64,000 nucleotides of DNA from Opitutia bacterium Tous-C8FEB (lineage in GTDB: Bacteria; Verrucomicrobiota; Verrucomicrobiia; Opitutales; Opitutaceae), in contig NEUZ01000002.1 of the NCBI GenBank assembly GCA_002304435.1, positions 1 to 64,000 of the forward strand, written 5' to 3'. Of the stretch, positions 17,143-26,123 are shown one piece after another. Position 1 is the stretch's first letter; every line of letters begins with the position of its first letter. Below the pieces are notes generated by a model that searched no databases, was not told where the DNA came from, and saw only the letters and a program-made list of their open reading frames with translations. Made by a program: the position numbers and the translations under genes.

Positions 17143-17885
17143 AGCGCGTCCGTCTCGACGAACTGCTCCTGCAGCGGGGCCTCGCGGAGTCGCGCGCCCA
17201 GGCTCAGGCCCTGATCCTCGCCGGCCGGGTTAGCCACGGTACCGCGCGCCTTGAGAAGCCGGGCAAGGCCGTGCCGGAAAATCTCGAGGTGACCGTGGCC
17301 CAACCGCCGCGCTTCGTCAGCCGAGGCGGCGAGAAACTCGTGGCCGCCCTCGCCCACTTCGCCCTCAACCTGCAGGGAGCGCAGGTGCTCGACGTCGGGG
17401 CCTCCACCGGGGGCTTCACGGATTGCGTCCTGCAGGCCGGCGCCGCGGCCGTGACCTGCGTCGATGTCGGCCGGGCCCAGTTGCACGCGCGGCTCCGGGC
17501 GGACCCGCGGGTGACCAACCTCGAGCAGGTAAACGCTCGCCACCTGCGGCCCTCGGACCTGCCCCGGCCCGACTACGACGCGATCGTGATGGACCTCTCC
17601 TTCATCTCCCTCACCGCCGTGCTCCCCGCGGTCTGGCCCCTGCTGCGCCCGGGCGGATCCCTCGTTGCACTGGTCAAACCACAGTTCGAGGCCGGCAAGG
17701 CGGAAGTGGACCGGGGCCGAGGCGTCATCCGAGATCCCGCCGTGCAGGACGCGGCGCTGGCACGCGTGCGCACCGCCGCCGCCCAGTTGCCCTGGGTCGA
17801 GGACCGCGGGGCCATCGACTCCCCCCTGCGGGGAGCGGACGGCAACCGCGAGTTCTTGCTGTGTCTCTGCCGCCGGGCATCCTAA
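17139..17885 (+). CDS. tlyA: TlyA family rRNA (cytidine-2'-O)-methyltransferase
   Basis: A 248-residue protein with an N-terminal S4 RNA-binding domain ([20 protein letters not shown], about residues 4-60) and a Rossmann methyltransferase domain. The domain shows [16 protein letters not shown] (SAM site), [17 protein letters not shown] and LVKPQFEAG, which are typical of TlyA/hemolysin-A proteins that methylate 16S and 23S rRNA cytidines. It starts at the ATG overlapping the glycosylase stop, and nadK follows after 9 nt. Confidence 0.9.
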   Translation: MKRVRLDELLLQRGLAESRAQAQALILAGRVSHGTARLEKPGKAVPENLEVTVAQPPRFVSRGGEKLVAALAHFALNLQGAQVLDVGASTGGFTDCVLQAGAAAVTCVDVGRAQLHARLRADPRVTNLEQVNARHLRPSDLPRPDYDAIVMDLSFISLTAVLPAVWPLLRPGGSLVALVKPQFEAGKAEVDRGRGVIRDPAVQDAALARVRTAAAQLPWVEDRGAIDSPLRGADGNREFLLCLCRRAS

Positions 17886-17894
17886 CGGTGCCCG

Positions 17895-18734
17895 ATGAAA
17901 CCCATCCGCCATCTCGCGTTCGTGGTGAACCGCAACAAGGTCGGCGCGCCGGGCCTCGCCCGCGAGCTGGCGGCCGTCGCACGGGCCGCCAGCGTGCGGC
18001 TCAAGCAGACCAGCCGCTTCCCCCTGCCGTCCGGTTACCTCAAGGGGATGGACGCCTGCTGCGTGATCGGCGGCGACGGCACGCTCCTCGGCGCCGCCCG
18101 GGAGTCCGCGCGCCACCAGGTCCCGCTGATCGGCGTCAACCGCGGCAGCCTGGGATTCCTCACCACGCTCTCGGCCGAGGAGGCTCGCGGCCGCTTCCCC
18201 GACCTCCTTGCCGGCCGCTTCCAGGTCGACCACCGCACGATGCTCGACTGTGCGACCGGCCCCGGCAGCAGTGATCTCGCCCTCAACGACGTGCTCATCA
18301 AGGACGAGGTGAACTCGCGCCTGGTGCGCCTTGAGGTGTTCGCGGACGACGAGCTAGTCACCGACTACCTCTGCGATGGCCTGATTTTCTCCACCCCGAC
18401 CGGGTCGACGGCCTACAATCTTTCGGCCGGCGGACCGATCCTCCACCCCGGCTCGGGGGTCATCGTGATGACGCCGATTTGCCCGCACACGCTGAGTAAC
18501 CGCGCCATCATTTTCCGGGACGATGTCCGCATCCGGGTCCATAACCGTTCCCCGGGTTCCCGGCTGCTGGTGGCGATGGACGGCCAGCGGAACCTGCGGG
18601 TCAGCGGGCATTCCCCGGTCACCATCGCCCTCGCCAAGCGGCACCTGCCCCTGGCTCAAGTTTCTGATTACTCGCATTTTAACGTCGTCCGCCAGAAGCT
18701 GCAATGGAGCGGGGGCTTCTCCGCGAAGCGCTGA
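17895..18734 (+). CDS. nadK: NAD kinase
   Basis: Phosphorylates NAD+ to NADP+. The 279-residue protein has the GGDGTLLGAARE catalytic/substrate motif, GVNRGSLGFLT, NDVLIKDE and FSTPTGSTAYNLSAGGPI (the conserved NAD-binding loop), all at usual spacing. It is the last gene of the run that starts with the M24 peptidase at 13608. Pairing with tlyA and repair genes is common in many bacteria and does not imply a shared pathway. Confidence 0.95.
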   Translation: MKPIRHLAFVVNRNKVGAPGLARELAAVARAASVRLKQTSRFPLPSGYLKGMDACCVIGGDGTLLGAARESARHQVPLIGVNRGSLGFLTTLSAEEARGRFPDLLAGRFQVDHRTMLDCATGPGSSDLALNDVLIKDEVNSRLVRLEVFADDELVTDYLCDGLIFSTPTGSTAYNLSAGGPILHPGSGVIVMTPICPHTLSNRAIIFRDDVRIRVHNRSPGSRLLVAMDGQRNLRVSGHSPVTIALAKRHLPLAQVSDYSHFNVVRQKLQWSGGFSAKR

Positions 18735-18762
18735 AACGCGCCCGGCAAAATCGAGAGTAACC

Positions 18763-18791
18763 TTGACAAAACAAGTACGTCTTCCGCTGCT
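18763..18791 (+). promoter_or_regulatory. Possible promoter of the EF-hand gene
   Basis: A perfect -35 hexamer TTGACA (18763-18768) lies 52 nt before the start codon in an unusually AT-richer gap. The hexamer 17 nt downstream is GCTGCT, which is not a recognisable -10, so only the -35 is convincing. Confidence 0.3.
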
Positions 18792-18819
18792 GAACTCGGA
18801 GTTACTCCACTAAAACACC

Positions 18820-19086
18820 ATGAACCATCGTAATCTCACCGTCGCGGTCCTCGCCGCCGTTCTCAGCCTCCCGGTCGCCCTCGTCGGCGCCGAAGAGAAG
18901 AAGAAGGGTGGCGGTTTCGCCGCTCTGGATACCGACAAGGACGGCAAGGTCTCCAAGAAGGAGTACGTCGCCTCTCAGAAGGACGCCACCAAGGCGGAGT
19001 CCCGCTTCGCCCAGCTGGACACCAACAAGGATGGCTTCCTGACCCAGGCCGAGATGGCCGCGGGCCAGAAGAAGAAGAGCAAGTAA
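18820..19086 (+). CDS. Exported EF-hand calcium-binding protein
   Basis: An 88-residue protein with a Sec-type signal (about residues 1-24, LAAVLSLPVALVGA) and two EF-hand loops, DTDKDGKVSKKEY and DTNKDGFLTQAEM. Each has Asp/Asn at positions 1, 3 and 5 and Glu at 12, so calcium binding is plausible. The rest is Lys-rich. It is probably periplasmic or secreted. It has its own AT-rich upstream region and an intrinsic terminator, so it is a single-gene unit. The partner is unknown. Confidence 0.88.
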   Translation: MNHRNLTVAVLAAVLSLPVALVGAEEKKKGGGFAALDTDKDGKVSKKEYVASQKDATKAESRFAQLDTNKDGFLTQAEMAAGQKKKSK

Positions 19087-19106
19087 TCCTTCATTTCGGA
19101 AAACTT

Positions 19107-19138
19107 GAGGCGACCCTCCGGGGTCGCCTCTTTTGTTT
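19107..19138 (+). terminator. Intrinsic terminator of the EF-hand gene
   Basis: A perfect 10-bp stem, GAGGCGACCC (19107-19116) with GGGTCGCCTC (19121-19130), encloses a TCCG loop and runs into TTTTGTTTT. It begins 21 nt past the stop codon. Confidence 0.92.
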
Positions 19139-19181
19139 TGCCGGCAGGGAACCTGACCGGGGCGGCCGGGCCCCGGCCGTT

Positions 19182-21773
19182 TCAGACCGTCTCGGGCCGC
19201 ACCACCAATTGCAGGGCGAGTTCCGGCCGGAGCCGTTCCCGCGCGAAGGCCGCCAGCATCGCGGGGCTCACACTCTCGACCTTGGCGTCGTACTGGCGCC
19301 AGTGGTTGAGGTCGAAGCCCTGCAAGATATTGAGACCAGCCTGGAGGGCCCGGGCGGACGGCGTCTGCAGACTCTGTTGACGCGCGGCCTTGAGCCGCGC
19401 CTGGCAGCGGGCCAGCTCCGCGGGTTCGACCCCGCCAGCAGCGACCCGGGCGATCTCCGCATCAATCTCCGCCAGCACCTCCGCCTCCTTGCCCGGCTGG
19501 GTGCCCGCGAGGAAGGAGAACATCCCGGACCGCAGCCCGGTCACCCGGGCGGAACGCACGAAATAAGCGAGCCCCTTGTCCTCTCGAACGCGTTCGAACA
19601 GCCGTGAGGCCATCCCGCTGAGGCACTCGTCCAACACCTCGCCGGTGTAAAAATCCGCCGCCGGCAGCGCCGGACCGGGGTAGGCCCGCAGGACGACCGC
19701 CTGTTCGCGGGGCTGGAACTCCACAAAGGCCCCACGCTCCGCCGGCAGCGGCACCGGGGTCACCGCGGGGCCCGCCCCGCCGCCGGCCGGCAAACGGGCC
19801 AGCAAGCGCTCGAGGGGGCGCCGCAGGGCCGCGGGATCAAAGTCCCCGGCGACCGCCAGCACCGTGTTGCCCGCCACCGCCAACCGCCGGTGCAGCGCCG
19901 CCAAGTCCGCGGGCGTCAGCGCCTGGACTCCGGGAATATCCCCGGAAGCATCCAACCCAAGCGGGTCCGCTCCAAAAAAACGACGCCGCAGCCGCTTGCG
20001 GGCCCACGTCACCACGTCGTCGTCATCTTGGCGCAGGGCCGCCACCTGGGCGTCCCGTTCGAGCCGGAAGGTGCCCTCGCGGAACGCGGGCGCGAGGACC
20101 GCGTCGGCCAGTAGTTCGATCGCCAGCGCGGCTTCGTTGGGCAGCACCTCGACCGCGACCCCGAGGCTATTGTTACCGCAAAAGGGATAGAGGGCGCCCC
20201 CAACCGACTCGATCGCCTGCGCCACCTCAGCCGCTGTCCGGCGCCGAGTGTCCTTGGTGAGCAGGGTGGACAGCAGCGCCGTCGCCCCGCGCCGGTCCGG
20301 GGCCTCGGTGAGGGGCCCGCCGGGCAGCAGCAGGCGCAGGTGCAGGTTGGGCAGGCGCGCATCGGGCTGGAGCAGGAGACGGGCGCCGTTGGCGAGCCTG
20401 GTCTCGGTGAAATCCGGCGGCGCGGCCCGCCTCACGACCGCCGCGGAACCGGCCCCGGCCGCAGCCGGCCCGGTCGAAACCGCGATGAGGCTGGAGTCCG
20501 TCAGGTGGCGCGCCGCCACCGCCTGCAGCGTGCGGCCGGTCACCCGGGACAACTCGCCAAAATAGGTGCGACCGTGGTCGAGATCGCCCACCACGACCTC
20601 GGCGGCGCCCAACCGCGAGGCCTGTCCGCTCATCGTCTTGCGGGAGTTGATCTCCCCCACCACGAGCTGACGCCGCGCCTTGCGGAGATCGGCCGCCGGG
20701 ACCGGGCGGCCCAGATAACGACGGAGCGCCCGGTGGATCGCCGCCTCGGCTCCGGCCCGTTTGTCCGGATCGCAGGTATACGAGACACAGAAAAGTCCGC
20801 TCGAACCGGGGTTCCAGGCGCCCGCGTCGATCTGGTGGACCAAGCCGGCACGGTCCCGCACCTCCCGCCACAGCAGGGAGCTCTCGCCCTGACCGACGAC
20901 GGCGGCCAGCAGGTCCAGGGCCGGGGCGTCGGCGTGCGTGAGTCCGGGGATGGGCCACGCTAGGATCGAGCGGCAAACCTCAACCTCCTCGGCGCGATGC
21001 TCCCGGCGGGGGGCAAGTTGCCGCGGCTCGGCCGGAACCAGCACCGGGACCGACCGGCGCCGTGGCACCGCACCGAAATGCTGCCCGATCTCCCCGAGGA
21101 TCGCGGGCGCATCCACATCCCCGACCACGACCACCACCAGGTTCTCCGGGACGTAGCGCTCGCGGTAGTAGGCCAGCAGTTCCTCCCGCGAGACCGCGGC
21201 AAAGACATCCCGGTGCCCGATGATGGGATGCCGGTAAGGATGCTCGCGGAAGGCCGTCGCGAATAGCGCGTCCCACAAACGGTTGTCGGGATCGTCGCGC
21301 GTCATCGCGATCTCCCGCAGGATCACGTCCCGCTCCTTCGCCACCTCCTCCTCCGGGAGGGTGGAATGGAGCACGGCGTCGGCGAGGACGTCCACCGCCA
21401 CGGCCGCGTGCTCGCTGGGCAGATCGACGTAATACACGGTCCGGTCGTAGGTCGTGTAGGCGTTGAGGTACCCGCCGTGGGCCTGAATCGTGGCGCTGAT
21501 CTCGCGCCCGGCGCGCCGCGCCGTGCCCTTGAATAGCATATGTTCCAAGAAGTGGGACAGGCCCGCGCCCAGCTGGGTCCCCTCGTGGACGCTGCCGGAG
21601 CGGACCCAGACCTGCACGGAGGCCAGCGCCGCGGCGGCATCCGGCTTGAGGACGACGGTCACGCCGTTGGGCAGCACGACCCGCTGCACTGGCTCGCGCC
21701 AGAAGGCCTCCAGCAGGGCGGTGTCCGGGGTGGCGCGAGCCGACGGCCGCGCCGCGGATCGGCGGGGCTTCAC
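19182..21773 (-). CDS. M16 family zinc metallopeptidase, two-domain
   Basis: An 863-residue pitrilysin-type peptidase. The N-terminal half carries the inverted zinc motif HFLEH (H74, E77, H78) with the distal ligand Glu near residue 154. The C-terminal half (from about residue 430, ETRLANGARLLLQPD) is the inactive M16 domain that normally forms the other half of the chamber. It is therefore a natural fusion of the active and inactive subunits that many bacteria encode as two genes. No clear signal peptide was seen. The start is GTG and overlaps the upstream gene's stop (GTGA), so the two are translationally coupled. Confidence 0.9.
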   Translation of the reverse strand: MKPRRSAARPSARATPDTALLEAFWREPVQRVVLPNGVTVVLKPDAAAALASVQVWVRSGSVHEGTQLGAGLSHFLEHMLFKGTARRAGREISATIQAHGGYLNAYTTYDRTVYYVDLPSEHAAVAVDVLADAVLHSTLPEEEVAKERDVILREIAMTRDDPDNRLWDALFATAFREHPYRHPIIGHRDVFAAVSREELLAYYRERYVPENLVVVVVGDVDAPAILGEIGQHFGAVPRRRSVPVLVPAEPRQLAPRREHRAEEVEVCRSILAWPIPGLTHADAPALDLLAAVVGQGESSLLWREVRDRAGLVHQIDAGAWNPGSSGLFCVSYTCDPDKRAGAEAAIHRALRRYLGRPVPAADLRKARRQLVVGEINSRKTMSGQASRLGAAEVVVGDLDHGRTYFGELSRVTGRTLQAVAARHLTDSSLIAVSTGPAAAGAGSAAVVRRAAPPDFTETRLANGARLLLQPDARLPNLHLRLLLPGGPLTEAPDRRGATALLSTLLTKDTRRRTAAEVAQAIESVGGALYPFCGNNSLGVAVEVLPNEAALAIELLADAVLAPAFREGTFRLERDAQVAALRQDDDDVVTWARKRLRRRFFGADPLGLDASGDIPGVQALTPADLAALHRRLAVAGNTVLAVAGDFDPAALRRPLERLLARLPAGGGAGPAVTPVPLPAERGAFVEFQPREQAVVLRAYPGPALPAADFYTGEVLDECLSGMASRLFERVREDKGLAYFVRSARVTGLRSGMFSFLAGTQPGKEAEVLAEIDAEIARVAAGGVEPAELARCQARLKAARQQSLQTPSARALQAGLNILQGFDLNHWRQYDAKVESVSPAMLAAFARERLRPELALQLVVRPETV

Positions 21774-22207
21774 GTTGCTCCCCGGGCCCGGGGACCGGAG
21801 GCCCCGCGGGGGCGGCGGGAGGGCAGGAACGGTTTCACGAAGGCTTCCTCGAACTCAAAGACCTCCTCGAAGTCCTCGCGGCGGTCCTGATCGGTCTTTG
21901 AGAACATATTGTATTCGATGAGGTTGAAGACGATCTCCCCGAAGTCGGCACAGCGGTGGATGCCCCAGGAGTTGAGGACCGTCTTCGTCAGGGGCCCGAA
22001 CTGGTCGAGAGCGTAGACGCGGAGTCCGTGGAGCAATTCCGGACCGGAAACGTGCCGGGAACGTCCCACGCGCGTGGCGTCCCGCTTCTGGAGCTCCTTC
22101 ACGGTGTGATCCAGGCCGAGCCGCACGAATTCGTAAGCCTTTCGGTCGAAGCGCGCGTCCTCCTTGCAGATGAGCGCGACCACCTCGCTGAAATCCGGAG
22201 TTTCCAT
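21770..22207 (-). CDS. Minf_1886-like verrucomicrobia/planctomycete protein
   Basis: A 145-residue protein whose opening METPDFSEVVALICKEDARF, then AYEFVRLGLDHTVKEL, GPELLHGLRVYALDQFG, and NSWGIHRCADFGEIVFNLIE match what I recall of a family restricted to Verrucomicrobia and Planctomycetes (Minf_1886). Its function is unknown. There is no signal or membrane segment. The start is set at this ATG because the 16 upstream codons are not family-like. It overlaps the M16 peptidase start by 4 nt, which suggests co-translation. It is a useful taxonomic pointer. Confidence 0.8.
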   Translation of the reverse strand: METPDFSEVVALICKEDARFDRKAYEFVRLGLDHTVKELQKRDATRVGRSRHVSGPELLHGLRVYALDQFGPLTKTVLNSWGIHRCADFGEIVFNLIEYNMFSKTDQDRREDFEEVFEFEEAFVKPFLPSRRPRGASGPRARGAT

Positions 22208-22317
22208 GCTTCCCGCCCGAATTGGCACACGGGACGGTGGGGTGCAATCCCGCACCGCGCGAATTTCGGGCGTGAAACCCCGGTCGTTTTGAATCGTCTG
22301 GCCCTACGCGATCGCCA

Positions 22318-22824
22318 ATGACCCCTTCCCTGCCCTCCGCCGAGAACCCGAGGCCTGATAACGTTCCGTCCGCCCCGGAAACCGCCCCGCGTCTCATCCT
22401 CGCCACGGCGCGCCTGAAGTCGGCTGGGTTGCGGGTCACCCAGCCGCGGATGACGATCCTTGAGGCGCTCTGCCGGCAGACCAGCCCGGTCTCAATCGAG
22501 CAGCTCCACGCCGGCCTGCCGCCGGGGGCCTGCGATCTCGTGACCGTTTACCGGTGTATGGCGGCCTTCGAGCGCGGCGGCCTGGTGCGTCGGGCGGTGA
22601 TTCATCAGGGCACGTCGCTCTACCAGGTCGCCTTCGGCCAGCCGGAGACCTACCACATCGTTTGCCGCGCCTCCGGCCAACTCGCGCCGCTTTCACCGGA
22701 AGTTTCCCGGGAACTCCAGCAAGCGGTCGCCAAGGCGCGAGAGGAATTGCGCGAAAAGGGCTACCGGGAGGTCGCCCATATGCTGGAATTTTCCGGGGTG
22801 GCGCCCCCGGCGAGCCCGCCGTGA
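22318..22824 (+). CDS. Fur-family transcriptional regulator
   Basis: A 168-residue Fur-like protein. The winged helix spans about residues 30-110 (LRVTQPRMTILEALCRQ, VSIEQLHAGLP and LVTVYRCMAAFERGGLVRR). The metal-binding half is unusual: the His-rich motif is reduced to YHIVCRASGQ, and neither structural CxxC pair is present. It may have lost the structural zinc site or sense something other than Fe/Zn. A 40-residue Pro-rich N-terminal tail is extra. It faces a superoxide dismutase gene, a classic Fur-family target, but the genes are convergent. Confidence 0.83.
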   Translation: MTPSLPSAENPRPDNVPSAPETAPRLILATARLKSAGLRVTQPRMTILEALCRQTSPVSIEQLHAGLPPGACDLVTVYRCMAAFERGGLVRRAVIHQGTSLYQVAFGQPETYHIVCRASGQLAPLSPEVSRELQQAVAKAREELREKGYREVAHMLEFSGVAPPASPP

Positions 22825-22849
22825 CCGCCAAGCGCGCCCCCTTCCGCCC

Positions 22850-23572
22850 TCAGCGGGCTGCGGCGTAGCGGGCGGCGACGCGGTCCCAGGCCACCACGTT
22901 CCAGAAGGCGGCGACGAAATCCGCCCGGCGGTTCTGGTACTGGAGGTAGTAGGCGTGCTCCCAAATATCCAGCCCGAGCAACGGAATCGCACCCTCCATC
23001 AGCGGCGAATCCTGGTTGGCGGTGGAAGAGACCTCGAGCCGCCCGCCCTTGATCGTCAACCACGCCCAACCGCTGCCGAACCGCTTCATCGCCGCATCCG
23101 TGAACTGGGCGCGGAACGTATCTAGGGAGCCGAAACGCTCCTGCAGCGCCGCCGCCAAGGGGCCTGACGGGGCTCCGCCAGCCCGCGGGGCGATCACGTC
23201 CCAGAACAGCGCGTGGTTGAGGTGCCCACCCACGTGGTTGCGAACCGCCGTGCGGATGGCCTCTGGCACCGCCGCCAGATCCTTCACCAGTTCCTCGGCG
23301 CTCCGGTTCCGCAGCGCCGGATGGGACGCCAGCGCCGTGTTGGCGCTCGTGATGTAGGCTTGGTGATGCTTGGAGTGGTGGATTTCCATCGTCCGGGCGT
23401 CGAAGTGGGGCTCCAGCGCGGCGTAGGCGTAAGGCAGGGGCGGCAGCGTAAAGGGTTGGGGCGTGCCGGCAGCAGACGCGGCGGCGAGCCGGGAAGCGCC
23501 CGGCAGGACGGCGAGGCCGGCCCCAAGCGTCTTGACCAAAGTGCGGCGGGAGAGGGTAACGGGGGAATCCAT
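22850..23572 (-). CDS. sodA: Exported superoxide dismutase, Mn type
   Basis: Dismutates superoxide. The 240-residue protein carries metal ligands H65 (MEIHHSKHH), H120 ([10 protein letters not shown]), D202 and H206 ([17 protein letters not shown]). Q187 in NQDSPLM and the GGHLNH stretch favour Mn over Fe. An N-terminal extension [19 protein letters not shown] is a twin-arginine signal, so the folded, metal-loaded enzyme is probably exported, unlike most bacterial Mn-SODs. It is convergent with the Fur-like regulator. Confidence 0.92.
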   Translation of the reverse strand: MDSPVTLSRRTLVKTLGAGLAVLPGASRLAAASAAGTPQPFTLPPLPYAYAALEPHFDARTMEIHHSKHHQAYITSANTALASHPALRNRSAEELVKDLAAVPEAIRTAVRNHVGGHLNHALFWDVIAPRAGGAPSGPLAAALQERFGSLDTFRAQFTDAAMKRFGSGWAWLTIKGGRLEVSSTANQDSPLMEGAIPLLGLDIWEHAYYLQYQNRRADFVAAFWNVVAWDRVAARYAAAR

Positions 23573-23675
23573 CGCGCGACCGTAACATCGGCGCGGCGCG
23601 GCGCAAGTGGCGGCCGCAACCCCGGCTCCACCCTTGCCAAAGCCACGCCCGCCGCCGCAGCGTCACCCGCAACCG

Positions 23676-24566
23676 ATGAAACCCCGTCTCTCCCGCCGCG
23701 ACGCCCTCCGCTCCCTCGCCGGCGCTGCCGGCCTCTCCGCGCTCCGCACCCGTGCCGCCACGCCCGCCCCCGCCCCGGGCCGCATCCGCCATTCCGCCTG
23801 CAAATGGTGTTACAAGGACATCTCCCTCGACGCCTTCTGCACGGCCGCCCGCGAGATCGGCCTCGAGTCGGTGGAACTCCTCAATCCGGCGGACTTCCCC
23901 ACCCTCGCCCGCCACGGGCTCCATTGCGCGATGGTGAGCAATCCGACCGGCAAGACGGCCGCGGGCGTCACCGTTGGTGGCATCACCAAAGCTTTCAACC
24001 GCCCCGAACACCACGAGACCCTCGTCGCGCTCTACGAACGCCGGATCCCCGAGGTCGCGGCGGCCGGTTTCGAGAACCTAATCTGCTTCTCTGGTAACCG
24101 CGAGGGCCTCGACGACCAACAGGGGCTGGAGCACTGCGCAGCCGGCCTGCGCCGCCTCGTGGCCACCGCCGAGAAACATCGTGTGACCCTCGTGATGGAG
24201 TTGCTGAACTCGCGCGTGAACCACCCCGATTATATGTGCGACCGCACCGCCTGGGGCGTCGAACTGTGCCGCCGCGTCGGCTCGGAGCGCTTCAAGCTGC
24301 TCTACGACATTTACCATATGCAGATTATGGAGGGGGACGTCATCCGCACGATTCAGGCGAACGCTGCTTGGATCGCCCATTACCACACGGCGGGCAACCC
24401 CGGGCGCCACGAGTTCGAGCCGCAAGACGCGCAGGAGCTGAACTATCCGGCGATTATGCGCGCCATTCAGGCGACGGGCTACCGGGGCTTCGTCGGCCAG
24501 GAATTCCTGCCCACGCGGGACCCGCTGGCCTCGCTCCGCGCGGCGGTGCGTCTCTGCACCGTCTGA
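23676..24566 (+). CDS. Exported TIM-barrel protein, hydroxypyruvate isomerase-like
   Basis: A 296-residue AP-endonuclease-2/xylose-isomerase-type TIM barrel. The Tat-like signal is RLSRRDALRSLAGAAGLSAL. Core motifs are GLESVELLNPADFP, NLICFSGNREG, LVMELLNSRVNHPDYMCD, YDIYHMQIMEGD, HYHTAGNPGRHEF and GFVGQEFLPTRDP; their Glu, Asp, His and Gln residues are the positions that bind the divalent metal in hydroxypyruvate isomerase-like enzymes. Such exported barrels are abundant in Verrucomicrobia and usually of unknown substrate. It starts 103 nt from the divergent superoxide dismutase gene. Confidence 0.85.
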   Translation: MKPRLSRRDALRSLAGAAGLSALRTRAATPAPAPGRIRHSACKWCYKDISLDAFCTAAREIGLESVELLNPADFPTLARHGLHCAMVSNPTGKTAAGVTVGGITKAFNRPEHHETLVALYERRIPEVAAAGFENLICFSGNREGLDDQQGLEHCAAGLRRLVATAEKHRVTLVMELLNSRVNHPDYMCDRTAWGVELCRRVGSERFKLLYDIYHMQIMEGDVIRTIQANAAWIAHYHTAGNPGRHEFEPQDAQELNYPAIMRAIQATGYRGFVGQEFLPTRDPLASLRAAVRLCTV

Positions 24567-24575
24567 GCCCGCGGC

Positions 24576-26123
24576 CTACCCCTCGCGTCCGAGGGCGCGC
24601 GCCAGCAGATTCCGCGTCATCCGCTGCACCCGCTCGTCTGGGCCGTGTGGCCGGCTCCAATGGGACCACGGCAGGACGTGTCCGGGCGGGGACGACAGGG
24701 CCTGCGCCCACCAGATGGTGGAGGCGTTAAACACGAAGTTCCCCTTCGGTCCGGGATAGAGGGTGGCCGCCCACTGTTGGGGACGCACCCCACTGACCCA
24801 CGCGGTACCGGCCGCCACCACCTCGAGCCCGGGGATCTCGGTCGCTGGCTGGCCGTGGTACTCCCAGCCGATGAGGCCGGGAATGCTCTCGCCCGCCTGC
24901 ATCCCGGTGCCAGCGAACAGCCAGTGTCCCGGCAGGCGGCAGGTCCAATCCCCTCCCCCATTAATCGGCTCCACGTTGCGCGCCCCCATCAGCAGGCCCT
25001 CGTCGGGACCGCGGTGGGGAAAGGGTCCGTGGCGTTCGTGCCGCTCTCGGGCGTAGGGCTGTTCCCCGCCGAAGGGGCCGCCGCGGAAAATGATCCGGTT
25101 CGGTCGGCCGTCGTGCGCGGGGCGGAAGGGCGTGACCCAGCACACCGAGTTACCGCAGAGGAACAGCAAGCTCACGCCGGAGTCGCGCAGCCGCTCCACG
25201 CTGCGGTACTGCCGGATGTCCCAATACTCATCGTGCCCCACGCTGAGGAAGGCGCGGCAGCGGAGCGCCCGGTCGGGGGTCAGCAGGTCGCTGTTGGAGC
25301 AATAGGTGACGTCGTAACCGTGCTGTTCCAACCAGTAGGCCAGCGGGAACTCGAAGCAGAGCCACTCGCCGGAGCCGACGGTGCGCGGGTCGTTGACGAC
25401 GCCGCTCCACTGGGCCTCGCGGCCGTAGGGGCGGTCGAAGCTCACATCGGCCCACGGGCCCTGATTGCCCTTGGGGTGCGTGTAAACGGAGAACCGGTTC
25501 GGCCAACGGTTGTAGGCCTGCCAGGTATTGTCGGAGCACTGGAAGAGGATGTCCGCCGGCCGGTCATCCCGCACGATAAACACGATATGACTCTGCCAGT
25601 ACGGCTCGTCCTCCGCCACCGGGATGGTGGTGAGCCGGCCGAGGTAGACCCCGCTGACCCAGTCCGCGGGGATGGTGAGGGAGGTGGAGGGTTCCCAGCG
25701 GCACTCGTGCAGGTTCTTCTCCCCGGGCGCCGGGGTCGGCTGAGTGCGGGTTTCCAGCGGTCCCAATTCGGCCACCTTGCGCGCCCCGCGGCCGGCGTAG
25801 TACCCGGTCCGGAACAGCTCCAGCCGCACCGGCCGCGGCGGATTGGTCGAGATCATCACCTCGATCCGATCCCCCGCCTGCACGCTCTGGCGTGAGCAGT
25901 AGCCCTCGACCGCGGGGGAGCGGAAACCGTCCTGGTCGACCCGGACCCGCGTCAACTGCCAGTCGCGGGACCCCTCGCGCGCGTTCTCGGCCGCGATGAT
26001 CCCGGCGCGGCGGGAGGTCGAGGCGGCCGCCGCGGCGGCGGCGGGGGCCCCAGCGAGCAGGGCGGCGGCCCCGGTTTGGAGGAATTCGAGGCGGGAAAGC
26101 GGGGTCCGATCGGGGCGGGGCAT
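24576..26123 (-). CDS. Exported N,N-dimethylformamidase beta-like protein
   Basis: A 515-residue protein resembling the C-terminal catalytic part of the large subunit of N,N-dimethylformamidase. Recognisable stretches are GYCSRQSVQAGDRIEVMIS (a beta-sandwich), ELFRTGYYAGRGARKV, FQCSDNTWQAYNRWP, YDVTYCSNSDLL, FLSVGHDEYWD and GNSVCWVTPFR. The Tyr/Glu/Asp-rich GHDEYW and CSNSD motifs are the likely metal/active-site region. The N-terminus SRLEFLQTGAAALLAG is a hydrophobic export signal with only one of the twin arginines. No alpha subunit gene is present, so amide hydrolysis is an inference. An ATG five codons inside a GTG-initiated frame was chosen because GGGGG precedes it. Confidence 0.75.
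   Translation of the reverse strand: MPRPDRTPLSRLEFLQTGAAALLAGAPAAAAAAASTSRRAGIIAAENAREGSRDWQLTRVRVDQDGFRSPAVEGYCSRQSVQAGDRIEVMISTNPPRPVRLELFRTGYYAGRGARKVAELGPLETRTQPTPAPGEKNLHECRWEPSTSLTIPADWVSGVYLGRLTTIPVAEDEPYWQSHIVFIVRDDRPADILFQCSDNTWQAYNRWPNRFSVYTHPKGNQGPWADVSFDRPYGREAQWSGVVNDPRTVGSGEWLCFEFPLAYWLEQHGYDVTYCSNSDLLTPDRALRCRAFLSVGHDEYWDIRQYRSVERLRDSGVSLLFLCGNSVCWVTPFRPAHDGRPNRIIFRGGPFGGEQPYARERHERHGPFPHRGPDEGLLMGARNVEPINGGGDWTCRLPGHWLFAGTGMQAGESIPGLIGWEYHGQPATEIPGLEVVAAGTAWVSGVRPQQWAATLYPGPKGNFVFNASTIWWAQALSSPPGHVLPWSHWSRPHGPDERVQRMTRNLLARALGREG

Noticed and set aside
18820-19086. The EF-hand gene as an acquired or eukaryote-like gene.
   Set aside because: Small exported EF-hand proteins are common in Verrucomicrobia and Planctomycetes, and the codon use does not look foreign; the AT-richer upstream region is a promoter effect.
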